Part shown: in pieces, positions 25,651 through 33,867 of the stretch
Position numbering within the stretch: the stretch's first letter is position 1
Layout of the letters: the number at the start of each line of letters is the position of its first letter
Origin: an uncultured Eubacterium sp.
GTDB lineage: Bacteria > Bacillota > Clostridia > Lachnospirales > Lachnospiraceae
DNA length: 64,000 nt
Reading direction: 5' to 3'
Assembly: GCA_934322085.1 (NCBI GenBank)
Contig: CAKRGF010000009.1
Span: 1-64,000, forward strand
Notes under the pieces: model-generated
Database searches by the model: none
What the model saw: only the letters and a program-made list of their open reading frames with translations
What the model was told of the DNA's origin: nothing
Position numbers and translations under genes: made by a program

Positions 25651-26676
25651 ATGAAAGAAACGATAATACTTTTGTATTTTTTGCAGATCGATTATGGAAG
25701 GCGGCTGCTTCGCTTTTTGACAAGAAAAAAGAATAAACAGATACGATTGGAATTAATGACAGAGAGAGAACGAGTGATGTGGCGGACGGAGACAGAGAAC
25801 CAGCGGATTGTTGTTTTGACTGATGATGAGGGGCTTTATGCAGAGGCAAAAAAAGAGGTGATTCTGTTAGGAAAGACAGATGACAGACAGCAGAAGAAGA
25901 TTTTGCAGTATCAGCATGCGGAAGGTATTTATGAGGATTTGTTGAAAATTCTTGGTTATAAGCCTTTGGAAGAAGAGGGAAAATTACAAAAAGGTGTGAT
26001 TATGTTTTTTTCACCGGAGGGAATGATTGTTACGGAGCCTGCGGTGATGACGGCACAGTATCTGGGGGTGAAGGGGCGGTGTTTGTTTGTCAGCTTAAGC
26101 GGATTTCCGGTATATTTTGACGGTGAGTTTTCTAAAGAGCCACATTGGCCAAAAAGAGATGTTGGTGAGCTTCTTTTGTGCCCTTCAGAGAAAATGTTTT
26201 CTGCGCAGTTACCACAGTATGTTTATCCGTTTGGCAGCGCTGATATGCTGGCTCCGTTTGCCCACTATAAGGATTTATTGGATTGTGGAATCGAAGACTT
26301 GAAAAAGTTATTTGAGAGACTTTTGACAATTGGAAAATATGATTCGTTAGTTGTTGAGATGGGGGCTTTGTCGGAATCATTAATGGATTTTATGACATGT
26401 GCTGACCGGCTGTTTATTATGGGCAGGAAAGATGGTTTTGGTGATGTGCGAAAAAAGGTATTTTTGCATTACTGTGAGATGGAGAAAAAGAAAGACCTTT
26501 TAGCTCTCGCTGAGTTTATTCCGGAATGGGAAGAGTCGGCAAGGTGGCGGGGAAGTCTCAGTACGCTGCCACTTGCCGAGTGGTCGGGAAATAATCAGCT
26601 GATGGCACGTTTGGGGCAGTTATTAGAGGATGAAGGGGGGACAGAGGATGGATGCATATGGGAAGACATGGAATGA
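25651..26676 (+). CDS. TadZ/CpaE-like protein lacking a Walker A motif
   Basis: A 341-aa protein in the place where Tad operons usually carry the MinD/ParA-like TadZ/CpaE, which positions the pilus. There is a receiver-like N-terminal part (VVLTDDEGLYAEAKKEV near 50-70) and an ATPase-like part (about 115-335). Where a deviant Walker A is expected the sequence reads MFFSPEGMIVTEPAVMTAQYL, with neither GK nor KGGxGK. It may therefore bind no nucleotide. AAGGAGG precedes the ATG. Its 3' end overlaps the TadA start by 29 nt. The assignment rests on position and weak fold-like similarity. Confidence 0.6.
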   Translation: MKETIILLYFLQIDYGRRLLRFLTRKKNKQIRLELMTERERVMWRTETENQRIVVLTDDEGLYAEAKKEVILLGKTDDRQQKKILQYQHAEGIYEDLLKILGYKPLEEEGKLQKGVIMFFSPEGMIVTEPAVMTAQYLGVKGRCLFVSLSGFPVYFDGEFSKEPHWPKRDVGELLLCPSEKMFSAQLPQYVYPFGSADMLAPFAHYKDLLDCGIEDLKKLFERLLTIGKYDSLVVEMGALSESLMDFMTCADRLFIMGRKDGFGDVRKKVFLHYCEMEKKKDLLALAEFIPEWEESARWRGSLSTLPLAEWSGNNQLMARLGQLLEDEGGTEDGCIWEDME

Positions 26677-27883
26677 AAGACGGATGAAGATTCGGGAGCG
26701 GGTATTGGAGGAGATTCCGCCTGGTACAGAGCTTATGGATGAGACCCTGCAGGCGATGATTGATCGTACGATAACAGAACTTTTCCCAGATGAATATATC
26801 CGGTTAGAGGAAAAACGAAAGCTGCGTCACATGGTATTTAATTCCATTCGGCGCATGGATGTTTTGCAGGATGTGTTAGAGGATGAGACAATTACGGAAA
26901 TTATGGTAAACGGACCGAATCACATTTTTGTTGAGCAGGCGGGGCGTCTGTATGAGACGGGACTTACGTTTGAACATCCGTCAAGGTTAGAGGATATTGT
27001 TCAGCAGATTGCCTCCAGAGGAAATCGTATTGTGAATGAGTCAAATCCGATTTTAGATGCGCGTTTAGATGATGGATCCCGCGTGAATATTGTTGTGCCG
27101 CCAATTGCATTGGAGGGACCGGTGATTACCATTCGAAAGTTTCCGAAAGAATCAATGACGATGGAAAAACTTCTTGCAATTGATACGCTCACGAAAGAGG
27201 CATGTGGGTTTTTACAAAAGCTAGTGATTGCTAAATATAATATCTTTATTTCCGGAGGAACCGGTGCCGGCAAAACCACATTTTTAAATGTGTTATCAAA
27301 TTTTATTCCCAAAGAAGAGCGGGTGATTACAATTGAGGATTCCGCAGAATTGCAGATTCAAAATATCGCCAATCTGGTTCGTCTTGAAGCTAGAAACCGC
27401 AATGTAGAGGGAAAGAATGAAGTTACCATCCGTGATTTGGTTAAGAGTGCATTACGCATGCGTCCCGACCGGATTATTGTTGGGGAGATTCGGGATTCTG
27501 CGGCAATTGATTTGTTGACAGCGATGAATACCGGGCATGACGGAAGTTTGTCTACAGGTCATGCAAACAGTCCGAAAGATATGCTGAATCGTTTGGAGAC
27601 GCTCTTTTTAATGGGGTTAGAAATTCCATTGGCAGCGATTCGGCAGCAGATTGCTTCTGGGATTGATATTATGATTCATCTTGGGAGGCTTAGAGATAAG
27701 TCACGGCGTGTGCTGGAAATTAGTGAGGTAGGAAGTGTGGTGGACGGTAAGATAGAACTTCATCCGTTATTTGTTTTTGAGGAACAGGGAGAAATGGATG
27801 GCAGGGTGAAGGGGCATCTTGTGAGGACAAAGACAATTTTTTCGGCAACCGGGAAAGCGGAGAGAGCAGGGGTGATTTTGTGA
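26648..27883 (+). CDS. tadA: Tad pilus assembly ATPase TadA/CpaF
   Basis: This 411-aa secretion ATPase powers pilus assembly as a cytoplasmic hexamer. The N-terminal domain contains ITEIMVNGPNHIFVEQ (near 85), then Walker A SGGTGAGKTTFLN (near 203), an Asp box ITIEDSAELQ (near 226), Walker B PDRIIVGEIRDSAA (near 275) and the His box TGHDGSLSTGHANS (near 297). All catalytic residues are present. The start at 26648 lies inside the upstream gene, preceded by a G-rich ribosome site. Its stop codon overlaps the GTG start of tadB. Confidence 0.95.
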   Translation: MDAYGKTWNERRMKIRERVLEEIPPGTELMDETLQAMIDRTITELFPDEYIRLEEKRKLRHMVFNSIRRMDVLQDVLEDETITEIMVNGPNHIFVEQAGRLYETGLTFEHPSRLEDIVQQIASRGNRIVNESNPILDARLDDGSRVNIVVPPIALEGPVITIRKFPKESMTMEKLLAIDTLTKEACGFLQKLVIAKYNIFISGGTGAGKTTFLNVLSNFIPKEERVITIEDSAELQIQNIANLVRLEARNRNVEGKNEVTIRDLVKSALRMRPDRIIVGEIRDSAAIDLLTAMNTGHDGSLSTGHANSPKDMLNRLETLFLMGLEIPLAAIRQQIASGIDIMIHLGRLRDKSRRVLEISEVGSVVDGKIELHPLFVFEEQGEMDGRVKGHLVRTKTIFSATGKAERAGVIL

Positions 27884-28611
27884 AATGGATGATGGAGCGT
27901 AAGTGGTATCTGAAAACAATGGCAATTGGATTTATCGGAAGTTTTTTCCTGCTGTTTTTATTTTACCGCCAGGCGGCTGTATGCTTTTTTGGTGCGGTTG
28001 TAGGAAGTGCTTGTTATGTAAGGTACCGGATAAAGACTAAGAAAGAACAGGAAAAGTGGCAGTTGATGGTGGAATTTAAGGAGGCAATGGACAGTATGGT
28101 TTCTGCATTGGCAGCAGGATATTCGATGGAAAACGCTATTATGGAAGCGTATCACGATATGAAGCTTTTGCATTCGGAGGATACGAGGATGATGAGAGAA
28201 CTTTGGGACATACAGCAAAAAATTTCTCTGCATCAGCCACTGGATGAAGTGTTGTCCGCGTTTGCAGCAAAAAGTGGTGTGGAAGATATTATCACTTTTG
28301 CACAAATTTATGCAACGGCGAGAAAAAGCGGCGGAAATCTAGTAAAAGTAATGAAGCGGACGGCGCAGAACATCAGTGAAAAGATGGAGATACAGAGAGA
28401 GATTCAAACGATGATTGCAGGAAAAAAGATGGAAGTCACGTGTATGACAGCGATTCCCCTTTTTATTATTCTGTATTTGCAGATTTGTTCTCCCGGATTT
28501 TTGGATCCCTTATATGAGGGATTTTTTGGAAGGATTTTTATGACTGGTGCACTTTTTGTATATTTGGGTGCCGCGGCATGGAGCAGACACTTAATGAAAA
28601 TTGAATGTTAG
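27880..28611 (+). CDS. tadB: Tad inner-membrane platform protein TadB
   Basis: A T2SS F-type platform protein of 243 aa. Two N-terminal membrane helices (about 12-45), a cytoplasmic helical F domain (MDSMVSALAAGYSMENAI near 70 and ARKSGGNLVKVMKRTA near 147) and two C-terminal helices are visible. It pairs with TadC as the base on which TadA acts. The start is GTG overlapping the tadA stop (GTGA), so translation is coupled. Confidence 0.9.
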   Translation: MKWMMERKWYLKTMAIGFIGSFFLLFLFYRQAAVCFFGAVVGSACYVRYRIKTKKEQEKWQLMVEFKEAMDSMVSALAAGYSMENAIMEAYHDMKLLHSEDTRMMRELWDIQQKISLHQPLDEVLSAFAAKSGVEDIITFAQIYATARKSGGNLVKVMKRTAQNISEKMEIQREIQTMIAGKKMEVTCMTAIPLFIILYLQICSPGFLDPLYEGFFGRIFMTGALFVYLGAAAWSRHLMKIEC

Positions 28612-28622
28612 GAGGAAAAAGA

Positions 28623-29936
28623 ATGAAAATTAAAAAAGACTGGTTTGGTATGTTTTCTTCCACGCGGGAGTATGCCAGAGGTATTTATGTAAGAGAACCG
28701 ACCGAAGAGGTAGAAAAGCGGATTTGGACCAAAAGGATAAAAACAGTGGGGTTGTTGGCGGCCGCTCTATTACTTAGTTTTTTGTATTGTTTTTTTCAGA
28801 CGCCTGGCACACAGCAAATTTTGGATGGTCATGTGCTGAGGCGGCAGGAACAGGAGCAGTCTCTAGCGATTACGGCTGAGAGTAATGATGGTCAGCAGCT
28901 CTGGCAGAAGGAGTTAGAACTTACCGTGTCAGACCGCGATTTTACGGAGCAGGAGAAGAAAAATCTGGATAGTAAAACAAAGAAGTATCTGGAGTCTGAG
29001 CTTCTCAGAGAAAATCAATCCCTTCAGCATGTGGATAAACCGCTGCATTTGCCAGATTCCATGCCTTCTACGCAGATGGAAATTCACTGGACGGTAGAAG
29101 ACACCTATTTAAATGAAGATGGAAGTCTTTGTAAAGAACAGATTCCAAAGTCTGGTGTCGATACGGAGGTGACGGCAGAGGCTTCTTTAAAAAACTGGAA
29201 GAAAGTGTATTCATTTCCTATTCACATTGAACCTGTCAAGTGGAGTGAAAAGAGTTTGTGGGAAAAGCACGTGGAACAGGCAGTGGTAAAGCAAATGGAA
29301 GAACAGGCAGCAAAAGAAGTTATAAAACTGCCGGAAAATATTGATGGTAAGAGGGTGCGCTATATTTCAAAGCAGGAAGAAAAAAGTTATGCACTTGTGT
29401 ATCTGGTTCTTGTTCTGCTGATTTGTTTACCGGTATTTTGGAGAATGCAGCAAAAGAAGGAACTGACGATTCGCAGGGAGCAGCTCTTACTTGATCATCC
29501 GGCAGTAGTAAATCAATTTATGCTGCTTTTAGGTGCTGGGTTAAGTGTGAGAAAGGTAGTTGAGAGATTGGCCGACGAGTATGAGAAAAAGTGCCAAAGG
29601 GGAGGTAAAAGACGGTATGTGTATGAAGAGCTTGGTGTTACGATGCAGGAAATGCGGGACGGTGTATCGGAGATGAAAGCAGTAGAGCGTTTTGGCAGAC
29701 GTTGTCTGTTGCAGCCATATTTACGGTTTTCTTCCCTGATTACGCAAAATATGAGAAAGGGAGCAGAAGGAATGCTTGCAATTTTGGAGACGGAGGCAAT
29801 GGATTCTTTGGAGAGGCGCAAGGAACATGCATTGCAGCTGGGAGAAAAGGCAGGAACAAGATTACTGTTTCCTATGATGTTAATGCTTCTGATTGTTATG
29901 GGAATTATTATGGTTCCGGCATTTATGACGATGTGA
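28623..29936 (+). CDS. tadC: TadC-like platform protein with large extracytoplasmic insert
   Basis: The 437-aa protein has a first membrane helix at about residues 44-62, then a ~200-residue hydrophilic region rich in Glu, Lys and Gln (about 65-260) with predicted coiled stretches, then a helix at about 260-277. The C-terminal half is a T2SS F domain (QFMLLLGAGLSVRKVVERL near 300, NMRKGAEGMLAILE near 377) and a last helix. TadC proteins usually lack the long segment between helices 1 and 2, which should face outward here. AGGAGG precedes the ATG at 28623. It is followed by the Flp pilin gene. Confidence 0.82.
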   Translation: MKIKKDWFGMFSSTREYARGIYVREPTEEVEKRIWTKRIKTVGLLAAALLLSFLYCFFQTPGTQQILDGHVLRRQEQEQSLAITAESNDGQQLWQKELELTVSDRDFTEQEKKNLDSKTKKYLESELLRENQSLQHVDKPLHLPDSMPSTQMEIHWTVEDTYLNEDGSLCKEQIPKSGVDTEVTAEASLKNWKKVYSFPIHIEPVKWSEKSLWEKHVEQAVVKQMEEQAAKEVIKLPENIDGKRVRYISKQEEKSYALVYLVLVLLICLPVFWRMQQKKELTIRREQLLLDHPAVVNQFMLLLGAGLSVRKVVERLADEYEKKCQRGGKRRYVYEELGVTMQEMRDGVSEMKAVERFGRRCLLQPYLRFSSLITQNMRKGAEGMLAILETEAMDSLERRKEHALQLGEKAGTRLLFPMMLMLLIVMGIIMVPAFMTM

Positions 29937-29966
29937 GTGCTGGCAGGAGGAAAGGAAGGTACGACT

Positions 29967-30143
29967 ATGAGAAATGTAATAAAAAATTATTTTTTAGAAG
30001 AAGATGCGATTGGTGTTGTTGAAATCATTTTAATTCTGGTAATTCTGATTGCTTTAGTGCTGATATTCAAAACGAAAATCACCAGTGTTGTAACGAAAGC
30101 GTTTACGAATTTTACCAGAGATACGGGGAAAATTCTTGCGTAG
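29967..30143 (+). CDS. flp: Flp1-family type IVb pilin (major pilin)
   Basis: This 58-aa prepilin has a short basic leader ending at EEDAIG and a hydrophobic helix beginning VVEIILILVILIALVLIF, with Glu at +3 of the mature end, as in Flp1-like pilins of Clostridia. It forms the pilus shaft after cleavage by the A24 peptidase. An AGGAAGG ribosome site precedes the ATG. Its stop codon overlaps the TTG start of the next gene, which should couple their translation. Confidence 0.92.
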   Translation: MRNVIKNYFLEEDAIGVVEIILILVILIALVLIFKTKITSVVTKAFTNFTRDTGKILA

Positions 30144-32112
30144 GGTAACGGGCTCCATCACGGTGTTTCTTTCCTTAGTTTTTTTGTTGATTTTTGCTTT
30201 GTTTGGCACACTGCTGGAAACGGCACGTTATACCGTATGCAAAAACCATGCGGCAAGAACACTGCGGACAGGAGCAGAAGGACTCTTAGCCGAGTATAAC
30301 CGACCGCTCTATGAACATTATGGCTTGTTTTTTATTGAGAAAGGCGGCACACCATATGAGCAGGTGATTGGGCGTTATGCAGGAGATACAATTTCCGCAG
30401 CAAAGAAAGGTGAAATGGATTTTTTGGATGGTGGAATTGATGATATTGAGGTAAAAAATAAAGTGTATCTGGGTGATAACCAAGCGGAGGCACTGCAAAA
30501 GCAAATTCGTTCTTACATGGGACGGATTGTCACAAAAGAACAGTTACAAAAAGTGCTAAATTCATCCAAGGAATTGCAAAAGGTAGAGGAATCCGCAAAA
30601 AATATTGAGACGGCGGTGGAAAATCAAAAAAAGGCTGCAGAATGTTATACGGATTTACTTGAGTTGATGAGATTGGTGGATGGCATTACGGTGACGGGCG
30701 GTACGATAATCTGCGAGCAGGAATTTGTAAAGATGTTTGTTACCGGAGAGTGCAAGGGGCAGAATTTTGGTGTTACAGAAGGTGCCGTGTGGAAACAGAT
30801 GAAGAAAAATCTAGATCAATCAACGAAAGACTGGAATATAAAAAATAAGCTGAAGTTTTTGGCAAAGGCAGCGAAGGTAAAAGAACGTATTAAACAGGCG
30901 CAGGCAATTGGCGAGAAACTAAAAAATGGGTCAGCGTCAAAAGATGATGCCATTTTGCGTGTGATTGCTGCCCTTCCGGTGCTTAAGACAAATCTGGATA
31001 TTCTTACAAAAACGGAAGAAATACTGCAAAAAGACAGTGTTAAAGACTGCAAAGAACGGCTGCAAGAATTGTGGCGGGATTATGATACTTCTTCCATCGT
31101 TTTTGATTATACCGGAGTGGAAGAAGATGGGGGAGGCGAAAATCCAAAAGATTCTTTAGATGGTTCTTTTTCAAAAGGGATTCTTTCTCTTGTTGTAAAG
31201 TCTCCATCTAAGCTGTCGAAAAAATCCATTCAGTCACCGGATTCTTTTGCCCAGTATTACAAAGAACAGGAAAAAGATAAGGAAGATTATGAAAAAAGAA
31301 TATCAGATTTTATTTCAAGCGATACGGTGTCGCTTACCGGGATTCTTTTTGATATGGCAGATTATGGGATGGATGAATTTTGTCTTGATGAGTACATACA
31401 ACATAAGTTTTTTGCATACGGAGAAAAAACGGATGAAAAATGGAAACAGGCACTGGATTATGGGCTTGAATATCTGGCCGCCGGAAAGGCATCGGATGAG
31501 GAAAATCTGGAATCCGTGCTAAATCGTATTCTGCTGATTCGGACGGTAACAAACTTTGTGGCGCTTGAGAGTGACTCCCAAAGGCGAGGTGAGGCGAGGG
31601 CAGCTGCAATTGCAGCGGTTGGGTTTACCGGACTTGCTCCGTTAATTACATTGACACAGACATTAATTCTTATTACGTGGAGTATATCAGAAAGTTTGAC
31701 GGATGTTGCAGCTCTTTTGGATGGAAGAGATGTGCCACTTTGGAAAACACCGAAAAGGTTTGTAACTAATTTTACGGAAATTGTTTTGATGAATCATAAT
31801 TCGCTGCAAAAAAGGGCAAAAAGATTTCCGAAGAGTAAAAAAAGCAGTTTTGGTTATCAGCAGTATCTGATGTTGTTTCTGGCAATGACAAAACAGAGTA
31901 CGAGAAGATACCGTGTGATGGATTTGATTCAGAATACAATGCAAAAAAACGGTTATAAGAGTTTCAAACTGGGAAGTTGTGTTTACGAAATGCAAGTATG
32001 TGGCGGCTTTTTATTTCCCAGTCATTTCTTTCGTATGGCACCTCTTGAAAGCGTCCTTGGACGAGATGTGAAAAACTGCCGCATCAATGTTGAAATCCTT
32101 GCGGGGTATTAA
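30136..32112 (+). CDS. DUF5702 protein, Tad-associated surface or pseudopilin-like protein
   Basis: A 658-aa protein with an N-terminal pilin-like helix (GSITVFLSLVFLLIFALFGTLLETARY, in parts, residues 6-32) and a long, charged, mainly helical exported domain. DUF5702 proteins occur in clostridial Tad operons, in the role that TadG plays in Proteobacteria. A hydrophobic patch near 495-530 may be a second membrane-associated part. The start is TTG at 30136, overlapping the pilin stop codon, with GGGG ahead. After it the operon is interrupted by a 24-bp-arm hairpin. Confidence 0.8.
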   Translation: MRRVTGSITVFLSLVFLLIFALFGTLLETARYTVCKNHAARTLRTGAEGLLAEYNRPLYEHYGLFFIEKGGTPYEQVIGRYAGDTISAAKKGEMDFLDGGIDDIEVKNKVYLGDNQAEALQKQIRSYMGRIVTKEQLQKVLNSSKELQKVEESAKNIETAVENQKKAAECYTDLLELMRLVDGITVTGGTIICEQEFVKMFVTGECKGQNFGVTEGAVWKQMKKNLDQSTKDWNIKNKLKFLAKAAKVKERIKQAQAIGEKLKNGSASKDDAILRVIAALPVLKTNLDILTKTEEILQKDSVKDCKERLQELWRDYDTSSIVFDYTGVEEDGGGENPKDSLDGSFSKGILSLVVKSPSKLSKKSIQSPDSFAQYYKEQEKDKEDYEKRISDFISSDTVSLTGILFDMADYGMDEFCLDEYIQHKFFAYGEKTDEKWKQALDYGLEYLAAGKASDEENLESVLNRILLIRTVTNFVALESDSQRRGEARAAAIAAVGFTGLAPLITLTQTLILITWSISESLTDVAALLDGRDVPLWKTPKRFVTNFTEIVLMNHNSLQKRAKRFPKSKKSSFGYQQYLMLFLAMTKQSTRRYRVMDLIQNTMQKNGYKSFKLGSCVYEMQVCGGFLFPSHFFRMAPLESVLGRDVKNCRINVEILAGY

Positions 32113-32119
32113 AAAAGAA

Positions 32120-32247
32120 TCGAGGCGAGAAAGGGTATTCTATGAAAAATTTAATTGAGGAATGAACCAAATTTTACCTAAAACAAAAATATAAAACATT
32201 ATTATAATGAAAACCGTGTAACAATAGGATACCCTTTCTCGCCTCGA
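32120..32247 (+). repeat. 24-bp perfect-arm hairpin inside the Tad operon
   Basis: Positions 32120-32143 and 32224-32247 are complementary over 24 bp with one wobble. The 80-nt interior (32144-32223) is strongly AT-rich and contains a TATAAT (32203-32208) but no good -35. It begins 8 nt after the DUF5702 stop and ends 24 nt before the TadE-like start. It could reduce read-through, protect an upstream mRNA end, or be a small inserted element. The GCTNYCGCT motif of the other two long hairpins is absent. Confidence 0.75.
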
Positions 32248-32271
32248 GTTTATGTATGGGGAGGATGGAAT

Positions 32272-33018
32272 GTGAAGAAAAAAGAAAATGGCTCTATGAC
32301 GGTAGAAGCATCAATTTGTTTACCTGTATTTCTGTTTGCTATGATTTTAATTGGTTATCTGGGGCAGATGATCCGGTGTCAGGATGAGGTACAGTCTGCT
32401 CTTTCGCGGGTGGCTAAAGAAGCTGCCGCAGAGTATGGCATGTCAAAAAGCGATACGATAAAAAGCCAGGCGTATTATTTAGCGAAAATGAGTTTGTATT
32501 TAGAAGGTTCGGCGGGAAAAATCACTTTTTTTCAATCTCGTCTTTTAAAAGAAAATGACGAGATCGATTTGATTGCCGGTTTCCGGGTGAAAACACCATT
32601 TTCTATTTTTTCTCTGGGCAGTTACCAATTTCGCCAGCGCGTACATACAAGGGCTTTTACCGGTGTGGAGCGGCGGGAAAAGGAAAATGAAAAAGACTGT
32701 GTTGTTTATCTAACGGAGACCGGAACAGTTTATCACCGCTCGCTGGATTGCAGTTATTTAAAACTTACGATATCGAAAGTTTTGTATCGTGATTTAGTGA
32801 ATCTTAGAAACAGCAGTGGCGGAAAGTATAAGATATGCGAAAGATGCTGCCATGGCATAACGCCGCAGGATGGAGAGGAAGTTTACATCACGATTTATGG
32901 AGACCGTTACCATAAATCGCGAACATGCAGCGGGCTTAAGCGGACAATCCGGGAAATTATGCTTTCGCAGGTGGGAAACCGTGCGCCGTGCAGCAAATGT
33001 GGCGGAAAGGAGAAGTGA
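32272..33018 (+). CDS. TadE-like pseudopilin with C-terminal tandem Cys/His repeats
   Basis: The 248-aa protein has a TadE-type start (GSMTVEASICLPVFLFAMILIGY; the Glu after the cleavage site is kept). From about residue 140 it holds two copies of a ~50-residue unit: (V/I)Y-x-T-...-YHxSxxCxxLKxTI...CxxC, the first ending KICERCC and the second APCSKC. The four Cys plus His in each unit suggest a small metal-binding or disulfide domain exposed with the pseudopilin. The start is GTG at 32272 with GGGGAGG ahead. It lies directly after the operon hairpin. Confidence 0.8.
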   Translation: MKKKENGSMTVEASICLPVFLFAMILIGYLGQMIRCQDEVQSALSRVAKEAAAEYGMSKSDTIKSQAYYLAKMSLYLEGSAGKITFFQSRLLKENDEIDLIAGFRVKTPFSIFSLGSYQFRQRVHTRAFTGVERREKENEKDCVVYLTETGTVYHRSLDCSYLKLTISKVLYRDLVNLRNSSGGKYKICERCCHGITPQDGEEVYITIYGDRYHKSRTCSGLKRTIREIMLSQVGNRAPCSKCGGKEK

Positions 33019-33022
33019 TAAG

Positions 33023-33439
33023 ATGAATGTATTTATTTTTTTAATTACCGGTATTTATTTATCCGTGATGGCGGTAATTGACCACAGACTTCAAAAGATT
33101 CCGGTACTTCCCAGCGTGATTGGTATTCTTGTCATAGTGCTGGCGAGAGTGGTAGATGGCGATTTTTGGAAGTGGATGCCGGGAGTGGCAGTGGGTGTTT
33201 TTTTATATTTGATGAGCAAAGCGACAAGAGGTGCCGTTGGAGAAGGTGATGCCCTTGTTTATCTGATGACAGGGGTAGCGCTTGGCTTTTTTGGCAACTT
33301 AGAACTTTTGACATTGAGTTTGTTTTTTTCTGCTATTGTTTCGGGATTTCTCCTTATTTTCCGTAAAGTGGGAAAAAAGAAACGGATTCCGTTTGTTCCC
33401 TTTACGGCAATCGCTTACGGGGTGGTGATGGTCTTATGA
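33023..33439 (+). CDS. Prepilin peptidase, A24 family (second copy)
   Basis: A compact 138-aa A24 peptidase made almost wholly of membrane helices. The catalytic Asp lie in AVIDHRLQKIP (near 22) and the canonical GEGDALVYLM (near 78). It is closer to the textbook GxGD motif than the first copy at 25097. Having two in one operon suggests division of labour between Flp1 and the TadE-like proteins. The ATG at 33023 follows AAAGGAG, 5 nt after the TadE-like stop. It overlaps the next gene by 4 nt. Confidence 0.85.
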   Translation: MNVFIFLITGIYLSVMAVIDHRLQKIPVLPSVIGILVIVLARVVDGDFWKWMPGVAVGVFLYLMSKATRGAVGEGDALVYLMTGVALGFFGNLELLTLSLFFSAIVSGFLLIFRKVGKKKRIPFVPFTAIAYGVVMVL

Positions 33440-33867
33440 AAAAGGCAAGTTATACGGTGGAGGCGGTGTTTGTCGGCTGCATTACGATATGGGTCATACT
33501 AGCACTGTTGTATAGCAGTTTTTATATTCATGACCGCATGATATTAGGCTCTGAAATCGGGAACTGGATTGAAAGTGGCAGTGAGAGGGGAGAATTGTCC
33601 GTTTCTGAAAAAGAAGAAAATAATCTTTGCCATCTGCTCAATAAAAAACTATTTTTAATGAAAATCAATCAGGTGTCACTTACCAAAAAGATAGTATCTG
33701 TGAGTGCGGATGTCCGGTATTCACTGCCGATTTCTTTATCTGAAATAAAGGCACTTTTTGTAACGAAGGAAACCGGGCAGAATTTTGTGTTTACAAAAGA
33801 ACTGGTTCGTCCCATGGAAATGAAGTGGGATTATGATTTGCTGAAAGGAAAAGGAGAGGGAAAATGA
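33436..33867 (+). CDS. TadE-like pseudopilin, 143 aa
   Basis: The N-terminus KKASYTVEAVFVGCITIWVILALLY (in parts) is a TadE/F-type class III leader and helix with the conserved Glu. The rest is a short beta-rich exported domain. It probably primes or caps the pilus with the other TadE-like protein. Start and stop overlap both neighbours by 4 nt (ATGA arrangement), so translation is coupled. Confidence 0.8.
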   Translation: MKKASYTVEAVFVGCITIWVILALLYSSFYIHDRMILGSEIGNWIESGSERGELSVSEKEENNLCHLLNKKLFLMKINQVSLTKKIVSVSADVRYSLPISLSEIKALFVTKETGQNFVFTKELVRPMEMKWDYDLLKGKGEGK

